Assembly (NCBI GenBank): GCA_902728285.1
Contig: CACVBU010001294.1
Span: forward strand, 2,052,384 to 2,116,383
Direction of reading: 5' to 3'
Length of the DNA stretch: 64,000 bases
From: Clytia hemisphaerica
Taxonomy: Eukaryota > Cnidaria > Hydrozoa > Leptothecata > Clytiidae
The notes beneath the pieces are model-generated. The model did no database searches, had not been told where the DNA came from, and was given only the letters and a program-made list of their open reading frames with translations. Both the position numbers and the translations under genes were made by a program. This document shows positions 24,890-36,018 of this stretch, piece by piece (position 1 is the first letter of the stretch; each line of letters begins with the position of its first letter).

Positions 24890-27352
24890 TTCTTTTTTGA
24901 TTTTCTCTAAAAATGTTAAGATTTTGAAACTTTACACTCCTACCTGTTAATTTGCGAAACAATAAACTTGTTCCTAAGTCAATATCAGGCGTTTAGAGGA
25001 TTGGAATTCGTAGCTGTGCCAGTAACGTTTAATTATATTAACTACCAATAAGAAATCTTAGAATCTAATCATTGATTTCATTCGAAAATTCAACATCTTA
25101 GTTGAAAGGGTATTCAGGTAGACTAGAGTCTACTTCTGGCTGAACTTTGCTTTCTAATAATTTTTGATGACGCTGAGTCCAGTGAAGTAGAATAGGAAAA
25201 TTTGACGAGGTTGCCATTTTGAAAATAAAATGTTTAAAATCCAAAAAGCTACTTGAAGTTGAAAAATATAATCATAAAAAAGAAGAGTTTTTTCAATCTT
25301 TCAAGATTAATAAGTTTGAAATATTGAAATTCTCAATTATTTTTGTCTTGCCTGAGCGAGTTTTATTTTTTTAAATTCAAAAATTTACTCTCTGTTACCT
25401 AATTGCCGTTCCCCTCATTAAAATTTTCCACCTAGGAGATTGTTATTCCAACCCCCTCCCCTTATTAATTTTTGGGAAAATGTTTTTGAAAGTCTCTTTT
25501 TTTGATAGTCTCCTTTTAAAAATTTTTCTTCAACCCAATTTTCTTCAATTTTTTTTCAACCCCTGCCCCACCCCCCCCCCCCCCCCCGACTATTAGGTAC
25601 CCGAGAGTAGGCAAGAAGTACTAAGGCTGAATTTCTCTATTAAAACATAAACAGTAAAGTCATTATTAAAATCCTGGTCTGGCAAGATAGTACAGCTAGT
25701 AGAGTCTCTTTAACTGGAATCTCTATAATTCGAAAATCTCCTTAACTCGAACAAGTTTTTGTTCCCGTGCGTGCTCAAGTTATAAAGGCTCCATTCTGTA
25801 TATTGTGTCGCCTTTACTGCCAAGTTTTATTCTCTCATAGATGAACAGCAAAGTTGAGATTTGCATACAATACCGGCCATAATATTTGAGAAAAAAGGGA
25901 AATTTCCACGAAATCTTATATAGCCACAATCGATTTGGAAGCGCTCTAACTTAGGCTGGAAGGGTAGATTTTCAACATGAGACTTTCGACTTCGGGCCTT
26001 CAGTCCAAGAATGGTCCATAATAGGGCTCAGAATATGGCCTGGAAGTCTATAAACCCCACCCAAATTGAAATATTCGATTAAATCTAACAAATAGCCCAA
26101 AAGCCACATTCTCGCCCGAACTTTAAGATACTAAAAACAAGGGATTAACCAAAATTCTCAATACGTTTTGACCGATATTGTATACTTTTTAATCGTGTTA
26201 CCCAAATTCACCTCATGACAATGGCACAAGTTTCTTATCATGCTTAGGATCAAAACATATGCTGAATAAATCTATATACGAACGTAAATTCAGGGTCAGC
26301 ATTTTATTAAAAAACAAAAATATATTACCGATGCAAAAATAGTATGTGGTTTTAGTGTGGTCGTGTTACAAAAATACAGGCTGTTTGTAGGAAAAAAATA
26401 AGATCTAGCTGAAACTTTCTCCAGACCTTCTCTATAGGATGCTTATACCTCAGGAAAAATTCCCCTAAAATCCCACTGGTGGAACATCCCTTTTTTGGGA
26501 CATTTCTATTTTCCCCAGGCAAAATCCTAAGGGCGAGATTTTTTGAACATTTCAAACTTATTTCCAGACAATATCATGTATACCATTCGAAAGCTCTCGA
26601 AAAACTATATAGAAGACTTTTAAACGGTTATAGCAGATTTCCCTACCTAACTCGAGATATTTCATGCGCAAGTTCCACTTTTCGCCACACTTTGGTCAAA
26701 ATTGACCATAAATAGCATCTTCTGCGTGAATTATCTTGAGTTAGGTAATGAAATCGGCTATCGTGTTTTACAGGATAGCTCTTTTTTAGCTTGCACGGCG
26801 GACGTTTGTTTCTTCCTATCGTGTCGGAGCTTTCAAACAATGTCAATTGAATTATCTGGTATTTCTTCTATTGACTATGTTTCAAACGATCAGCCGATGG
26901 CTCTGGCTTTAGGTATAAGGTAATGTCAGCGATAAAAAAGGAAAGTTGGTGGACCTGATGTGATGGTGGCAGACATCTTGAATTTCTCCCTGTTTCTTTA
27001 AATCTGTTTTATTCCAGTTATTAGCACAGTCCAGTAGTCCAATCGCACTACTTTTCTATAAACCCAACAATCCAGTGTGAGTTTGCTGAAAGGAAAACTA
27101 AACAATTTGAATCCTTTTTAGACATTGAGATTGATTTATATTTTCCAGCGAAACAGAACACAGACTGACAGAACAACAGTCTGACAGTTATTTATATAGT
27201 TTTTTCCATCATCGTTCTAACACTATTGATACAGAACAGCACACAGCTGACAATTAAAAGAATTTTTGAAACTGAACTAAAGTATAAAACAAGGCGCCCT
27301 ATAAAAGGGAAATTCCATAAAGGAAAGTTTGCATTTTGCAAAAATCTATATA
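24890..27352. other. Intergenic, no supportable gene
   Basis: AT-rich DNA. It includes a C-run (about 25568-25588), a short stretch rich in AACTCGAA-type words (25700-25780), and overlapping ORFs on both strands at 26352-26923 that pair with each other as an imperfect palindrome. None shows a domain or consistent splice context. Confidence 0.45.
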
Positions 27353-27801
27353 TACAGTAGTTGACACTCTCTAATTCAAATTTCAAGGGATTCTCATCGA
27401 ATACCACAGCATATTGAATATTGAGAAAGTCTCCCAAATCCCTAAAGTAAATATTGAATTATAGAGTAACACAGGAAGAAGAAGGCGAAGCGAAGGTTGA
27501 TTATTGCGATTGGTTTTTGAACGTCGAATCAGTACAATAACCGAAGATCTTGCTGAAAATTTATATAAGTTTTTTGGAAGAAATCTTTGATATTTGCAAT
27601 ATTTGAGGAGTCAAATTTTGAGTTTCTAATTTGAACGCAACAAAATCGAACATTTGAATTTCAAAATATCTGGCATTTTTTTTGTTACTAGAAATCAAAT
27701 AAGAGAGTGGTTTTTCAAAACCTTTAAAGTGACTTCAAATTTTTATCCAAAACGGGCTTATCAATAGTAGAAGAACGTCAAATTAGACAGTGTCAACTGT
27801 A
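27353..27801. mobile_element. MITE with TACAGTAGTTGACACTCTCT ends
   Basis: The left end TACAGTAGTTGACACTCTCT (27353) and right end AGACAGTGTCAACTGTA (27801) are complementary. Shorter relatives lie at 34584-34755, about 47524-47613 and about 48274-48376, all sharing TTGACACTCT(C/T)TAAT and CGAATAATAGA-type words. No coding capacity. Confidence 0.7.
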
Positions 27802-27852
27802 ATTACATTTTTTGCTTTTTGCTCCTAAAATAATTTGAAGATTTTTCACAGT

Positions 27853-28389
27853 ATGGCAGAGGAAGACTTTGCGATTAATCTAGACACTGCATTGAATGTT
27901 GCACATTTCCGAAATTCAAGCAGGACAACTGGCAGTCGTACCTATTCTTGCGCTGTTGATTGCTTTCTTGAAATATGTTACCGCTTGCTTCTTCCAGAAA
28001 TGAAAGCTAAAGTATCATATGAAAAATCAAGTGATTTTTTTAAGCTGCTTCAATTAAGTGGATCAATGGAAATTTCACTTGAAGATTACGATATGAAAAG
28101 TAATGCTTTTCGACTGCTGGATGAAATTAGGGAACCGGTATGGTCTAAGATTATTGAAAATTGTGGTACCTTTGTGAGAAGAAATAGCGACGCAGAGTTT
28201 CAAGAGATTTTTGGAAGTAATATTTTCAAAGAATTATCAGAAGAAGAGAGACATGTTTTTGAAACAAGTTTTTGCCACCGCAGGAAGCCTAAAGCTTCCG
28301 AGGATGGCATTCATAGCTTCACGCATAAGGAAGTTAGGCAATCATCTCATAATTTTGCGCGCGTTTTTCAGTATTTTAGTTCCGGTTAA
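27853..28389 (+). CDS. Unknown 178-aa protein or exon; possible mobile-element gene
   Basis: An open frame from ATG at 27853 to a stop at 28389; a good acceptor (TTTTTCACAG) sits 2 nt before the ATG, so it may be an internal exon. The N-terminal half has RTYSCAVDCFLEICYRLLLP, a Cys followed by a hydrophobic helix, which vaguely recalls the catalytic-Cys box of ubiquitin proteases. Further on are LDEIREPVWSKI and LSEEERHVFETSF. I recall similar REPVW-containing ORFs in repeat-derived proteins of marine invertebrates, but cannot name a family. The C-terminal part overlaps the repeat tail motif shared with 15858-15893, favouring a repeat origin. Codon use is even and the frame is long for this AT-rich DNA, so it is probably coding or recently so. 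Confidence 0.5.
   Translation: MAEEDFAINLDTALNVAHFRNSSRTTGSRTYSCAVDCFLEICYRLLLPEMKAKVSYEKSSDFFKLLQLSGSMEISLEDYDMKSNAFRLLDEIREPVWSKIIENCGTFVRRNSDAEFQEIFGSNIFKELSEEERHVFETSFCHRRKPKASEDGIHSFTHKEVRQSSHNFARVFQYFSSG
28282..28325 (+). repeat. Second copy of the LINE-tail motif
   Basis: It carries ACCGCAGGAAGCC, GAGGATGGCATTCATAGC and TTCACGCAT, matching 15858-15893 apart from a short substituted block. It lies inside the ORF above, in frame. Confidence 0.5.
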
Positions 28390-29384
28390 ATGGTGTACCT
28401 GTAACATTCTTAGCTTGACTGTATTCTTATTGTTTTATCATCATTAAAACACTTTTCCGGATTTGTTTTGATCTGATTACCCATTTTCAAAGCTCTCTAT
28501 ATGTCTTTTTTTATTACCTCAGGGAGTCGAATTAAGGGAAATTCCTTTTTTGTTGGGAAATTCCCTATTTAAACCACAAGTAGTTATTAACCGCTCTGAG
28601 CAACGCAAATTAGAAATTTTTATCCTTTCATAAACTTGTCGTTTGACTTCAGCTTGGTACAGTAGCGTTTAGTATGATATAAACTAATCGTTATATACCA
28701 TTATTTTGGTAATAAAAGAGATGACAAAAAAAACAGATAAATAACTTATCTTATTTCTATTTAAGAGAAGGACACAAATTGCTAATTTTTGTAGACTAAA
28801 TTTAGTTATTTCCAAATTCAACAACTTATTTGATCGTTCTTCTGCGGTGGCACTTTAATGAAAATTATGGCTAGTAAGAATACTTTTGCTCAGGTAAGAA
28901 AATGAAAATGGCTGTTACTTAGATTAAATTTTTGCCTTTTTTCGCGATTTTGGCTAAAAGCCTGTTTTTCAGGCCATTTGTGATATAAAACAAAAATTCT
29001 GAAAAATTAATATTCAGGTACTAGTCATACAAACATATCAAATCAAATTGGTTGAGAAATAAAGATGTTGCCTGGAAAATTCAAAGTAAATATTTTAAAA
29101 ATCACAAATTATGGAAAGAAAATTAATTAAAATATAGTCACATATATTCCATTATACCCGAGTATGGATCAAACAAGGGAGCAAAAAAGAGTGCCCTCTT
29201 AAAGTGCAAGGATTTCAAAAATGCTTATATTTTTATGTATAATACTCACAACGTTATGTTTTCTACGGAACCACTCCCGTTTTTACAAGAAGCTAGAGAA
29301 ATTGTTTAAGATTTGCCACTACTGACTAAAATTTGGGTGTTTAAATAGAAAACATTACGTAATAAAGATCATAAATTGAATCTA
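28390..29384. other. Intergenic, nothing recognised
   Basis: About 1 kb of AT-rich DNA between the plus-strand ORF and the 3' end of the cysteine-rich gene B. There are no ORFs with support and no clear inverted repeat. Confidence 0.5.
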
Positions 29385-30611
29385 TTAGATCAAGTTAGTT
29401 AAGAAGGATGTTTTTCGGCATTCACATTCACATCCGGTATGCATCGTATAGTAAATATTCTCCATGGTTCCATCAGCTTTCTTCTTCTGTATAAAGATGA
29501 TGGTGCTCCTTTGTATACAATATCCTTCTCCTTGGAAACAAAACTTTTGATTGTTCTGGTCTGGTTTGCATTCAATTTCAGTTGTGTATCTTGGGAAACT
29601 GGGAGTAAAAAAGGTTCAATGTTAAATTGAGGAAGTACACCGTCGTATGGCATAAGATTCCACTTCCCAAACTAAAATTCTCCTAACTTTTCCAGCATTT
29701 TTCCGCGATTTTTCCGGGATAACCGACATGAATGTAAGGTATCTTGAGTTTATTAAAGAAACTACCTAGCTTTCCGAAGCTCATTTTTCAACTACCCAAA
29801 TTCTTTTTCCGGTAGGAAAGTGACACTGGCTTCTTAGTGCAGGAAGTGACATCTTATGCAAAACAACGGTACTCAATCTTAATCGACAGGTCTATTACAC
29901 ATTTTTCTTTTATAAGAACAAACTATATAAGAACATAAGGCTTCGATAGCAAAAAAGTTAAAAACATTTTCTAAAGCATTGTGGACTCAACACCATATTT
30001 CTTAAGAAAATGGCCAAAATGACAAAAAATAAGAACATGTTGAGAACATTAAGAACATCTGAAGACTTTATTTTGGATGTTTTTACAAAAATCTTACTGG
30101 TTACTTCCGAGGTCATAATGTACAGAACAAACAGAACATAATATCATAGTATCGCCTCTTGCACCACGGTCTCCTTTGGTATAACAATGACGGCTTATTT
30201 CGTGTCGACTTTCACATAAGATAATACATGGCAGTAAGAAGATCGCTGTGACCTAAAAAAGAGGAATAATGAATTCTAGACAAAAGCTCTTGGAAGTTTA
30301 GAAGTGACTCCAAGTATACGTTTTTTTACTTTATAAGAACAATTTTATAAGAAAATGAGGCTGAAAACTGCCCAAAATATTTAAAACAAGTTAAAAAAAA
30401 TTTAAAAGGGTCCAAGCGGTAAGTCTAATCACGATTAAACGCATTTCTTTGTCTTCAATCACGATCACTCAAATTCAGTAACAATCCAATGTGAAAAAGC
30501 TTGCGAGTTTAATTTGATGAGTATGCAACCGATATCACTCTTGTTCAAAAGCAAAACCTTTAAATCAAGAAAAGGAATAATAATGGAACTAACCATATTA
30601 AAACAAGCCAT
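29385..30611 (-). CDS. Small secreted cysteine-rich protein B, paralogue of 22697-24889
   Basis: Three exons, 30611-30594 (MACFNM), 30252-30098 and 29598-29385, 129 codons including the stop. Exon 1 is exactly 18 nt, as in gene A, and intron phases are the same (0 and 2). The signal peptide comes from MACFNM joined to VTAIFLLPCIILC. The mature region keeps the paralogue's pattern: SRHCYTKGDRG, CSVC, FPRYTTEIEC, QGEGYCIQ, then HTGCECEC. This shows conserved cysteines and the Gly-Glu-Gly-Tyr-Cys core. It is a secreted ligand or defence-type protein by inference; IL-17-like fold is a hypothesis. Both genes share AATGTGAAAAAGCTTGCG-type flanking words (23120 and 30490), so the duplicated block may extend past the coding exons. 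Confidence 0.82.
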
Positions 30612-30873
30612 TTCGTTGCTGAATAAAACCAAAGGCTAAACCCGGAAGGATTCAAGTAAATTTGATTAGATGATTTCTTTCTACAAATTAAAAAGTTATA
30701 TAAATTTTTGTCAAAATCACACTTCTTGCTTTAAAGCAGTGAAGTTAACCATAGACATATGAACAGTTAGAAAGACTCACAATAGCTATTTTCTTTTATT
30801 TTAACCGTACATGTTGAACTTGTGGTACATTAAAAAATTCTTTCCCTTTTGTTGAAATCTAGTCTACACAATA

Positions 30874-31060
30874 CTCTTGTCTCCCGAATAGACGGGGGGG
30901 GGGTCCGAATAAGCAAATCTTGACAAGTTTAAGGTCTACACTGTAATGAAATATTGAATCATTCTAATTTAATTAGCGGGGGGGGGGGTCTTAATAAGAG
31001 CGGGGGATGGATTTTTTTCTTTTAACAATTAGCGGGGGACATCTATTCGGGAGACAAGAG
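30874..31060. mobile_element. MITE, CTCTTGTCTCCCGAATAG ends with TA duplication
   Basis: A perfect terminal inverted repeat (CTCTTGTCTCCCGAATAG / CTATTCGGGAGACAAGAG) is flanked by TA on both sides. The 187-bp interior has two runs of about 10 G. It is a Tc1/mariner-type non-autonomous element by its TA duplication. Confidence 0.88.
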
Positions 31061-31120
31061 TAGACAGCTCCAGGCTTTTAGGCCTTATTCTTGGTCTATA
31101 GGCACTGCTATAGGCGGCCA

Positions 31121-31495
31121 CAATGCTGGACAAAAGGTTTGTAGACTTCTGCAATATTTGCAAAATACTTCAGTATCGATCAAAAACAAGTTCCCAAGAG
31201 GCTCTGGGTGCTTTCCAAACCTATCCAAACCTATCGAAAGTCTTTCAAAGTCACCCACTGCAGTCTAACCGCAAGGGCAAACCACAAGGGCTTGATTAAC
31301 TGGCTTACACCAGTATCAAAACGCTGATTTTTTGCTTGTGGTTCCCTCAAAAGCAATTCAAAAGCAATGCAACGACTTCAAAAGTGTTTTTCTTAACTTC
31401 CATCCCCTTTCAGACACATTGAAGAGTCATTTTTTTCTATTTCTCATCATTTTTCACTGAAATTTCATTTGTCTACAACCTTTTGTCCGGCATTG
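31121..31495. mobile_element. MITE with CAATGCTGGACAAAAGG ends
   Basis: The left end CAATGCTGGACAAAAGGTTT and right end complement AACCTTTTGTCCGGCATTG form a TIR of about 26 bp extending through GTAGAC. The 375-bp interior is non-coding. It resembles ends of mariner-type elements. Confidence 0.8.
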
Positions 31496-31784
31496 CACTA
31501 GTGACCCTCACCGGGAATTTCTTATTAATAGATTTAAACATAATAGACAACTTTCACAAAAGATGTTTATCAATAGAAATTTCAAATAAAAGAATCTTTA
31601 AAACACAGCGATTTATCCAGAGGTTTTCAGTATTCAAAACAAGAGCAGTGCTCATTAGTCAAGCGTCCGAGATCCAGAATTGATATTATGCTCCTAATAG
31701 TAGAATTGAATAGAATTGAAAAGTGAATCGATTTTTAGTTAATCGATAGAACTTATCATGAGCTTATCTTAGCATTTTTCTGGG

Positions 31785-32085
31785 AGCATTTTCAGAAAAA
31801 GTCATTCTCACAGCTGGATAACCCTGAATTAGTAGTATCCGAAAATGGTATGGTTTGTTAACTTTCGATGTTCCGACCTTGAGATATTTCATTTTTAAGG
31901 TGGGTAAATATGCTGAAAAACTGCTGAATCAGCAAAAAATATCGATAATTTTATTTAAACCAAAATATCTTGAGATCTAGACATCGAAAACTGACAAACC
32001 ATACCATTTTTGGATACTTCTAATTCAGGGCTATCCAGCCGTGAGAATGATTTTTTCTGAAAATCCCTCTAGGAAAATGCTGACG
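31785..32085. repeat. Large palindrome, arms about 115 nt
   Basis: The left arm (TTCAGAAAAAGTCATTCTCA ... GGTATGGTTTGTTAACTTTCG) is mirrored in the right arm (CGAAAACTGACAAACCATACC ... GAGAATGATTTTTTCTGAAA), with a centre near 31935. This is probably a MITE; target duplications are not clear. Confidence 0.75.
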
Positions 32086-32360
32086 TCATCGGAAAACGCC
32101 AAAAACATAGATTTTTCGCCTTAAAAATGCCATTTCTCGGCACCAGGTGGTCGAAACTTAACAAATAACCCCATTTTCTTTATCTACTTTTCACGCTGAA
32201 TCCGTTGGTAGCCTCAGATATTTGATTTTCAGACTTAAAAAAAAAACCGTTAGTAAAATGTCCCTTGATAAGTATCAATTCACTCAAAAACTGCAGGAGA
32301 TTCGAAGGGCAATTTTTTTTGTCAACTCTAGAACCTATTTTCTTATTTGGCACCTTTAAA

Positions 32361-32450
32361 GAGAGCAATTAATCGTTAATTGCATCGTGTAGAGAGCAAT
32401 TAATCGTTAATTGCATCCTGTAGAGAGCAATTAATCGTTAATTACACTCT
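32361..32450. repeat. 31-bp tandem repeat, 3 copies (AATTAATCGTTAATT)
   Basis: Units start GAGAGCAATTAATCGTTAAT at 32361, 32392 and 32423 (period 31). The same unit occurs inverted at 4965-5030 with shared flanks, so this is part of a dispersed element of which these are two copies. Confidence 0.8.
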
Positions 32451-33582
32451 CGAAGGGGCGCCAATTTCTTCAAAATTGAGTTTTTAATATTTTTCAAAGA
32501 CTTACTTGATTTCCACGTAATCAAGCAACCCTAGATTGAAAAAAATTAATTAAAAAAGTATCGCACTAAATTATGCAAAAAAAGAAAATAAAGAGAAATA
32601 GCTAAACATTAAAATTTGGAGGTAAGCTAACAATATATTCTCTAGCCTTTTTGAAGCCCTTTGTAGTTAAGAAGAGAAAACGAACAACCTCGAAAACTAA
32701 AGTGTTATATTCAAGTATGAATATCTACGGTGGCCGAGAAGGGCAAAAATCTTACTTTCTTTTATTTGGGGATTCTTTCTTTTTTGAGGGGAACTTTATT
32801 TTTTTTGAGGGAATCTTTATTACACGCTTTTTTTATAAGAATACACTTTATAAGAATGTCCATGATAAAAATGGCCAAAAAACTAAGAATATGCTAAGAA
32901 TATCACCATCATGGAATTTTGCTAAGAATGCCATTTTCAATTATAAATCATCAATTATCCCCAAGTTAGGCTCACTCCTTTTACAAAAGTGCCATTTTAT
33001 GCTTGAGACGTATGTACTAAATCTAGTATAAATTAGGATCCTAACCTAAGAATTTGATGTAAGAATATTTTAGGATGATTTTCCCAAAAAAAGTTAAGAA
33101 TATCCATAATGAAATGGATTTACACCATTCTTATAAAAAAAAGCGTGTATTGTTCGAATCTTTAACTTTGAGGGAATCTTTAATTTTTTGGGGAATCTTT
33201 TTTTTTCGAATCTTTAACTTTGGAGGAATCTTTTTTTATACGAGGGAATGTTTTTTTGAGCCATGACTTTTAAATTTTCTCTCATTCGGTACCGTAATAA
33301 TTGATATTACTGTTACTTATCAAAATGGTAAAAATTTTCAATTTTCATTTTGAATCACGTGGGACATTTTCTGCAATTCAATACCATTTGCTAGTTGAAG
33401 ACGTTTGAAATGGAGCATCAACGTTGCATCAATGACATAATTTATGCGTAAAAAATGTTGTTTATGCGCAAAAGATAATGATTCTAACAGAATCGCTTTG
33501 GGACATATTGTTCTCGAAAAACAATATAAGAGGGTTGATCTCAAAGGTACGGGAAATATATTGTATTATGTTTTGACTGGCC

Positions 33583-33869
33583 ACTTTTTAGAGACTCGTT
33601 TTCCAAATCGGGCTCCGGCTCCTGACCTTGTCTTGTTCTGCAGGAAAGAGACAGTGGAATCTCAGGCGGAACAACGGTATGTGCTAAATTAGGACCGTTT
33701 CGAAAGCTCTTAGATAAAAGGCATTGACTTTTTAGAGACTCGTTTTACAATTCGGGCTCCGGCTCCTGACCTTGTCTTGTTCTGCAGGAAAGAGACAGTG
33801 GAATCTCAGGCGGAACAACGGTATGTGCTAAATAGGACCGTTTCGAAAGCTCTTAGATAAAAGGCATTG
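33583..33869 (+). repeat. Recent 144-bp tandem duplication with exon-like core
   Basis: Copy one is 33583-33726 and copy two is 33727-33869; they differ at only a few positions. Both carry TCTTGTTCTGCAG (acceptor-like), then a 33-nt open block (GAAAGAGACAGTGGAATCTC...), then ACG|GTATGT (donor-like). No plus-strand gene was found around it, so the exon reading is speculative. Confidence 0.8.
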
Positions 33870-34134
33870 ATAAAGAAAATATGAAGAACAAGACTTTGCC
33901 ATTTCTACAGGACTCTAAAAACACCAAATTTCTTCAGAAATTGCACAAAAATACTCCCAAATGATGATGATAAGAACATTTTAAGAACGTTTTTAGCCTT
34001 AAAACTAAAAAAGTTAAAAAGTATTAAAAAGTTAAATTGGATGCGTAAAAGTACAGTTAACACGAAAACAGGGCTCGTAATGATTCTGAGATACTTCTCA
34101 AGTTTATCGTTCGCTGTGTTCAAGTCCTGCTGTG

Positions 34135-36018
34135 TCATTTCCCAAGAGATTTTATCAATTTTTTTGTGTCCTCGCTGCATTTAAAATGTTCACCAGGTTT
34201 TTCACCTTTATTGTTACGTAAAGTCAAATCTGCATCAAAATCAACCAAATACTCTAAAGTTTTTAGTTTATTGAAATATGCCGCCATGTGCAGGGGCGTG
34301 TCTTGGCGTACTGAATCGACAGCATTAATGATGGATGGATCTTTGATGTTTTGGTGTTTTGATAATGTTGTTAACATCGTAAGAGCTTCATCATCTGCAC
34401 CATGTATTACAATGCGATGGATTATATTTCGATCATAGATACCAACAACTGATATATCTTGATTATATTCTGGTAAAGAAGAATATTAACAGCTGTGATT
34501 CAAAGTTAGAGCGAAAGTTAGAACATTTGGTTACGGTGCAGAAAATCATAGGTCCTGTGTGCGACTGATTGTCTAAAAATGTCGTATAGTTGATGCTCTC
34601 TAATTCGATTTTCCAGGGGAAAAGACTTTTTGTCGAATAAGGGAGCGCTTCGAATAGTAGAATGTCGTTCATGAGAGTTTCTTGTTGACGTTGACTTTTA
34701 ATATTATTGAAGCGTATCGAATAGTAGAACGTCGAATAACACAGTGTCAACCGTATTTAAAAAAAAAGGCCGTGGGAAATACTATTCATGGTAAGAGAGA
34801 GCAACAGTGTAAAGGAAGTATTTGGCTACGGTGACAATAAGAGTTCAATTCCTGTTGGGTCTTACCAAGATCTTGTAGAAAAGTACTTGGACGGCTATAA
34901 AACAACTTCCCGAAGTACAGGTCTTCAGCATAACTAACCCAGTAACCCATTTAACAACGGACAATTTCAAAAATGAAAGTAATAAAACATTGTGGTTCAA
35001 ATAAAAGGATGTGATATCAGTACATCAAAATTCCATCACACGGATAGTTGATTGACCAAAATAAAGCTCTAAAGGAGCGGGCCAATATATCCATCGGAGA
35101 GGAATGATATTTAACCTTTGATGTGTCGCATCCCCAGTTTGGTGTAACTACCCTTGCGCGTAAACTTGAAAAAATTTCGGTTGGACCCACCAATCGCGCC
35201 GAAAACGAGGGCTGGGGTTCATGCCTCTCGCTGCGGATTCCTTGACGCGGTCTGGCAAAATTCCGTAATTTAAATATTCTAGATGTTAAAAATTTTCCCG
35301 ATCTTCAGAGCTTTATGGCGTGTCGGATAAAAATTTCTGCATCTTGGTGTCAAATAACCTACCAGCCAGTTTTGGAAAAGTTTCAGCCCATGTTCTGGAC
35401 CATGCGGACTCCATTAATAAAGTAGTTTTATTTCTTTTTGTTCGCAACGAATTGATCAAATGTGGATTGTGTTCCAGAAGTTCTTCAAATTTCTTGAAAT
35501 TGTCTTCAATTATCAAGTCGTCCACTTCTAAAAAAACGTTATTCAAGAAAACACTCAAACAAACTTTCTGGTCCTCTCAGTTAAAAATTCCTTGTAATCC
35601 TTACTGCATAAATCGAAATTTCCTTGACTCGAACAAATTTGTTTTCCCGATTCCTTGAAATGATAAGTCCTTTGAATCCGTCAATTGAATTTTCCATTTT
35701 TGTCATTGTCAACAATGAGGCTCAAAATTGTCAAATAGACTAAGAACTATGCTGACCCTATAATTCTTAAATTTCATGCAATTTCGGTGCTTAAGCCGAA
35801 AAATTCTGGTTTGTTGCTTAAAATATGTCAATCCTAGCCTAAATAAGAACAGGATATAAACAATTTGAGGCTCAAAGTGCCAAAAATACTAAAGCAACTG
35901 AGCCTCAACAAAAATTTACTGGTTCTTATAAAACAAGAGAGTATTTTACTGACCATGAAAAGTGTAATTTTGTCCTGACTGATCTTCAATTTCATGATAT
36001 ATATTTCCATCCCAAATT
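34135..36018 (-). CDS. Ankyrin-repeat protein, 3' part (3 exons)
   Basis: Exons 36018-35954, 35527-35363 and 34469-34135 join in phase (2, 1, 1) and end at a TGA at 34135. The product reads IWDGNIYHEIEDQSG, then EVDDLIIEDNFKKFEELLEH, then an ankyrin-like pair: RNIIHRIVIHGADDEALTML and the clear repeat DTPLHMAAYFNKLKTLEYLV followed by ADLTLRNNKG. It finishes KKLIKSLGK. Ankyrin repeats mediate protein binding; the partner is unknown. The start exon is upstream of 36018 and was not found. The region to the TMC 3' end (37876) holds no other gene that I can see, so the missing 5' exons are probably there. Confidence 0.72.
34584..34755. mobile_element. MITE of the TTGACACTCTCT family
   Basis: Ends TATAGTTGATGCTCTCTAAT and AACACAGTGTCAACCGTA are complementary. 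The interior has GTCGAATAA and CGAATAGTAGAA(T/C)GTCG twice. It lies in the intron between the last two ankyrin-gene exons. Confidence 0.65.
34785..34865 (+). repeat. Degenerate tRNA-like SINE fragment
   Basis: GGCTACGGTG followed by AGTTCAATTCCTG resembles the tRNA-like head at 52872 (GGCTACGGTG ... GGTTCAACCCC). It is too decayed to be a tRNA gene. Confidence 0.35.

Noticed and set aside
33444-33692. 82-codon plus-strand ORF with CCLC motif
   Set aside because: It runs into the first copy of the tandem duplication without homology; the frame is explained by chance.
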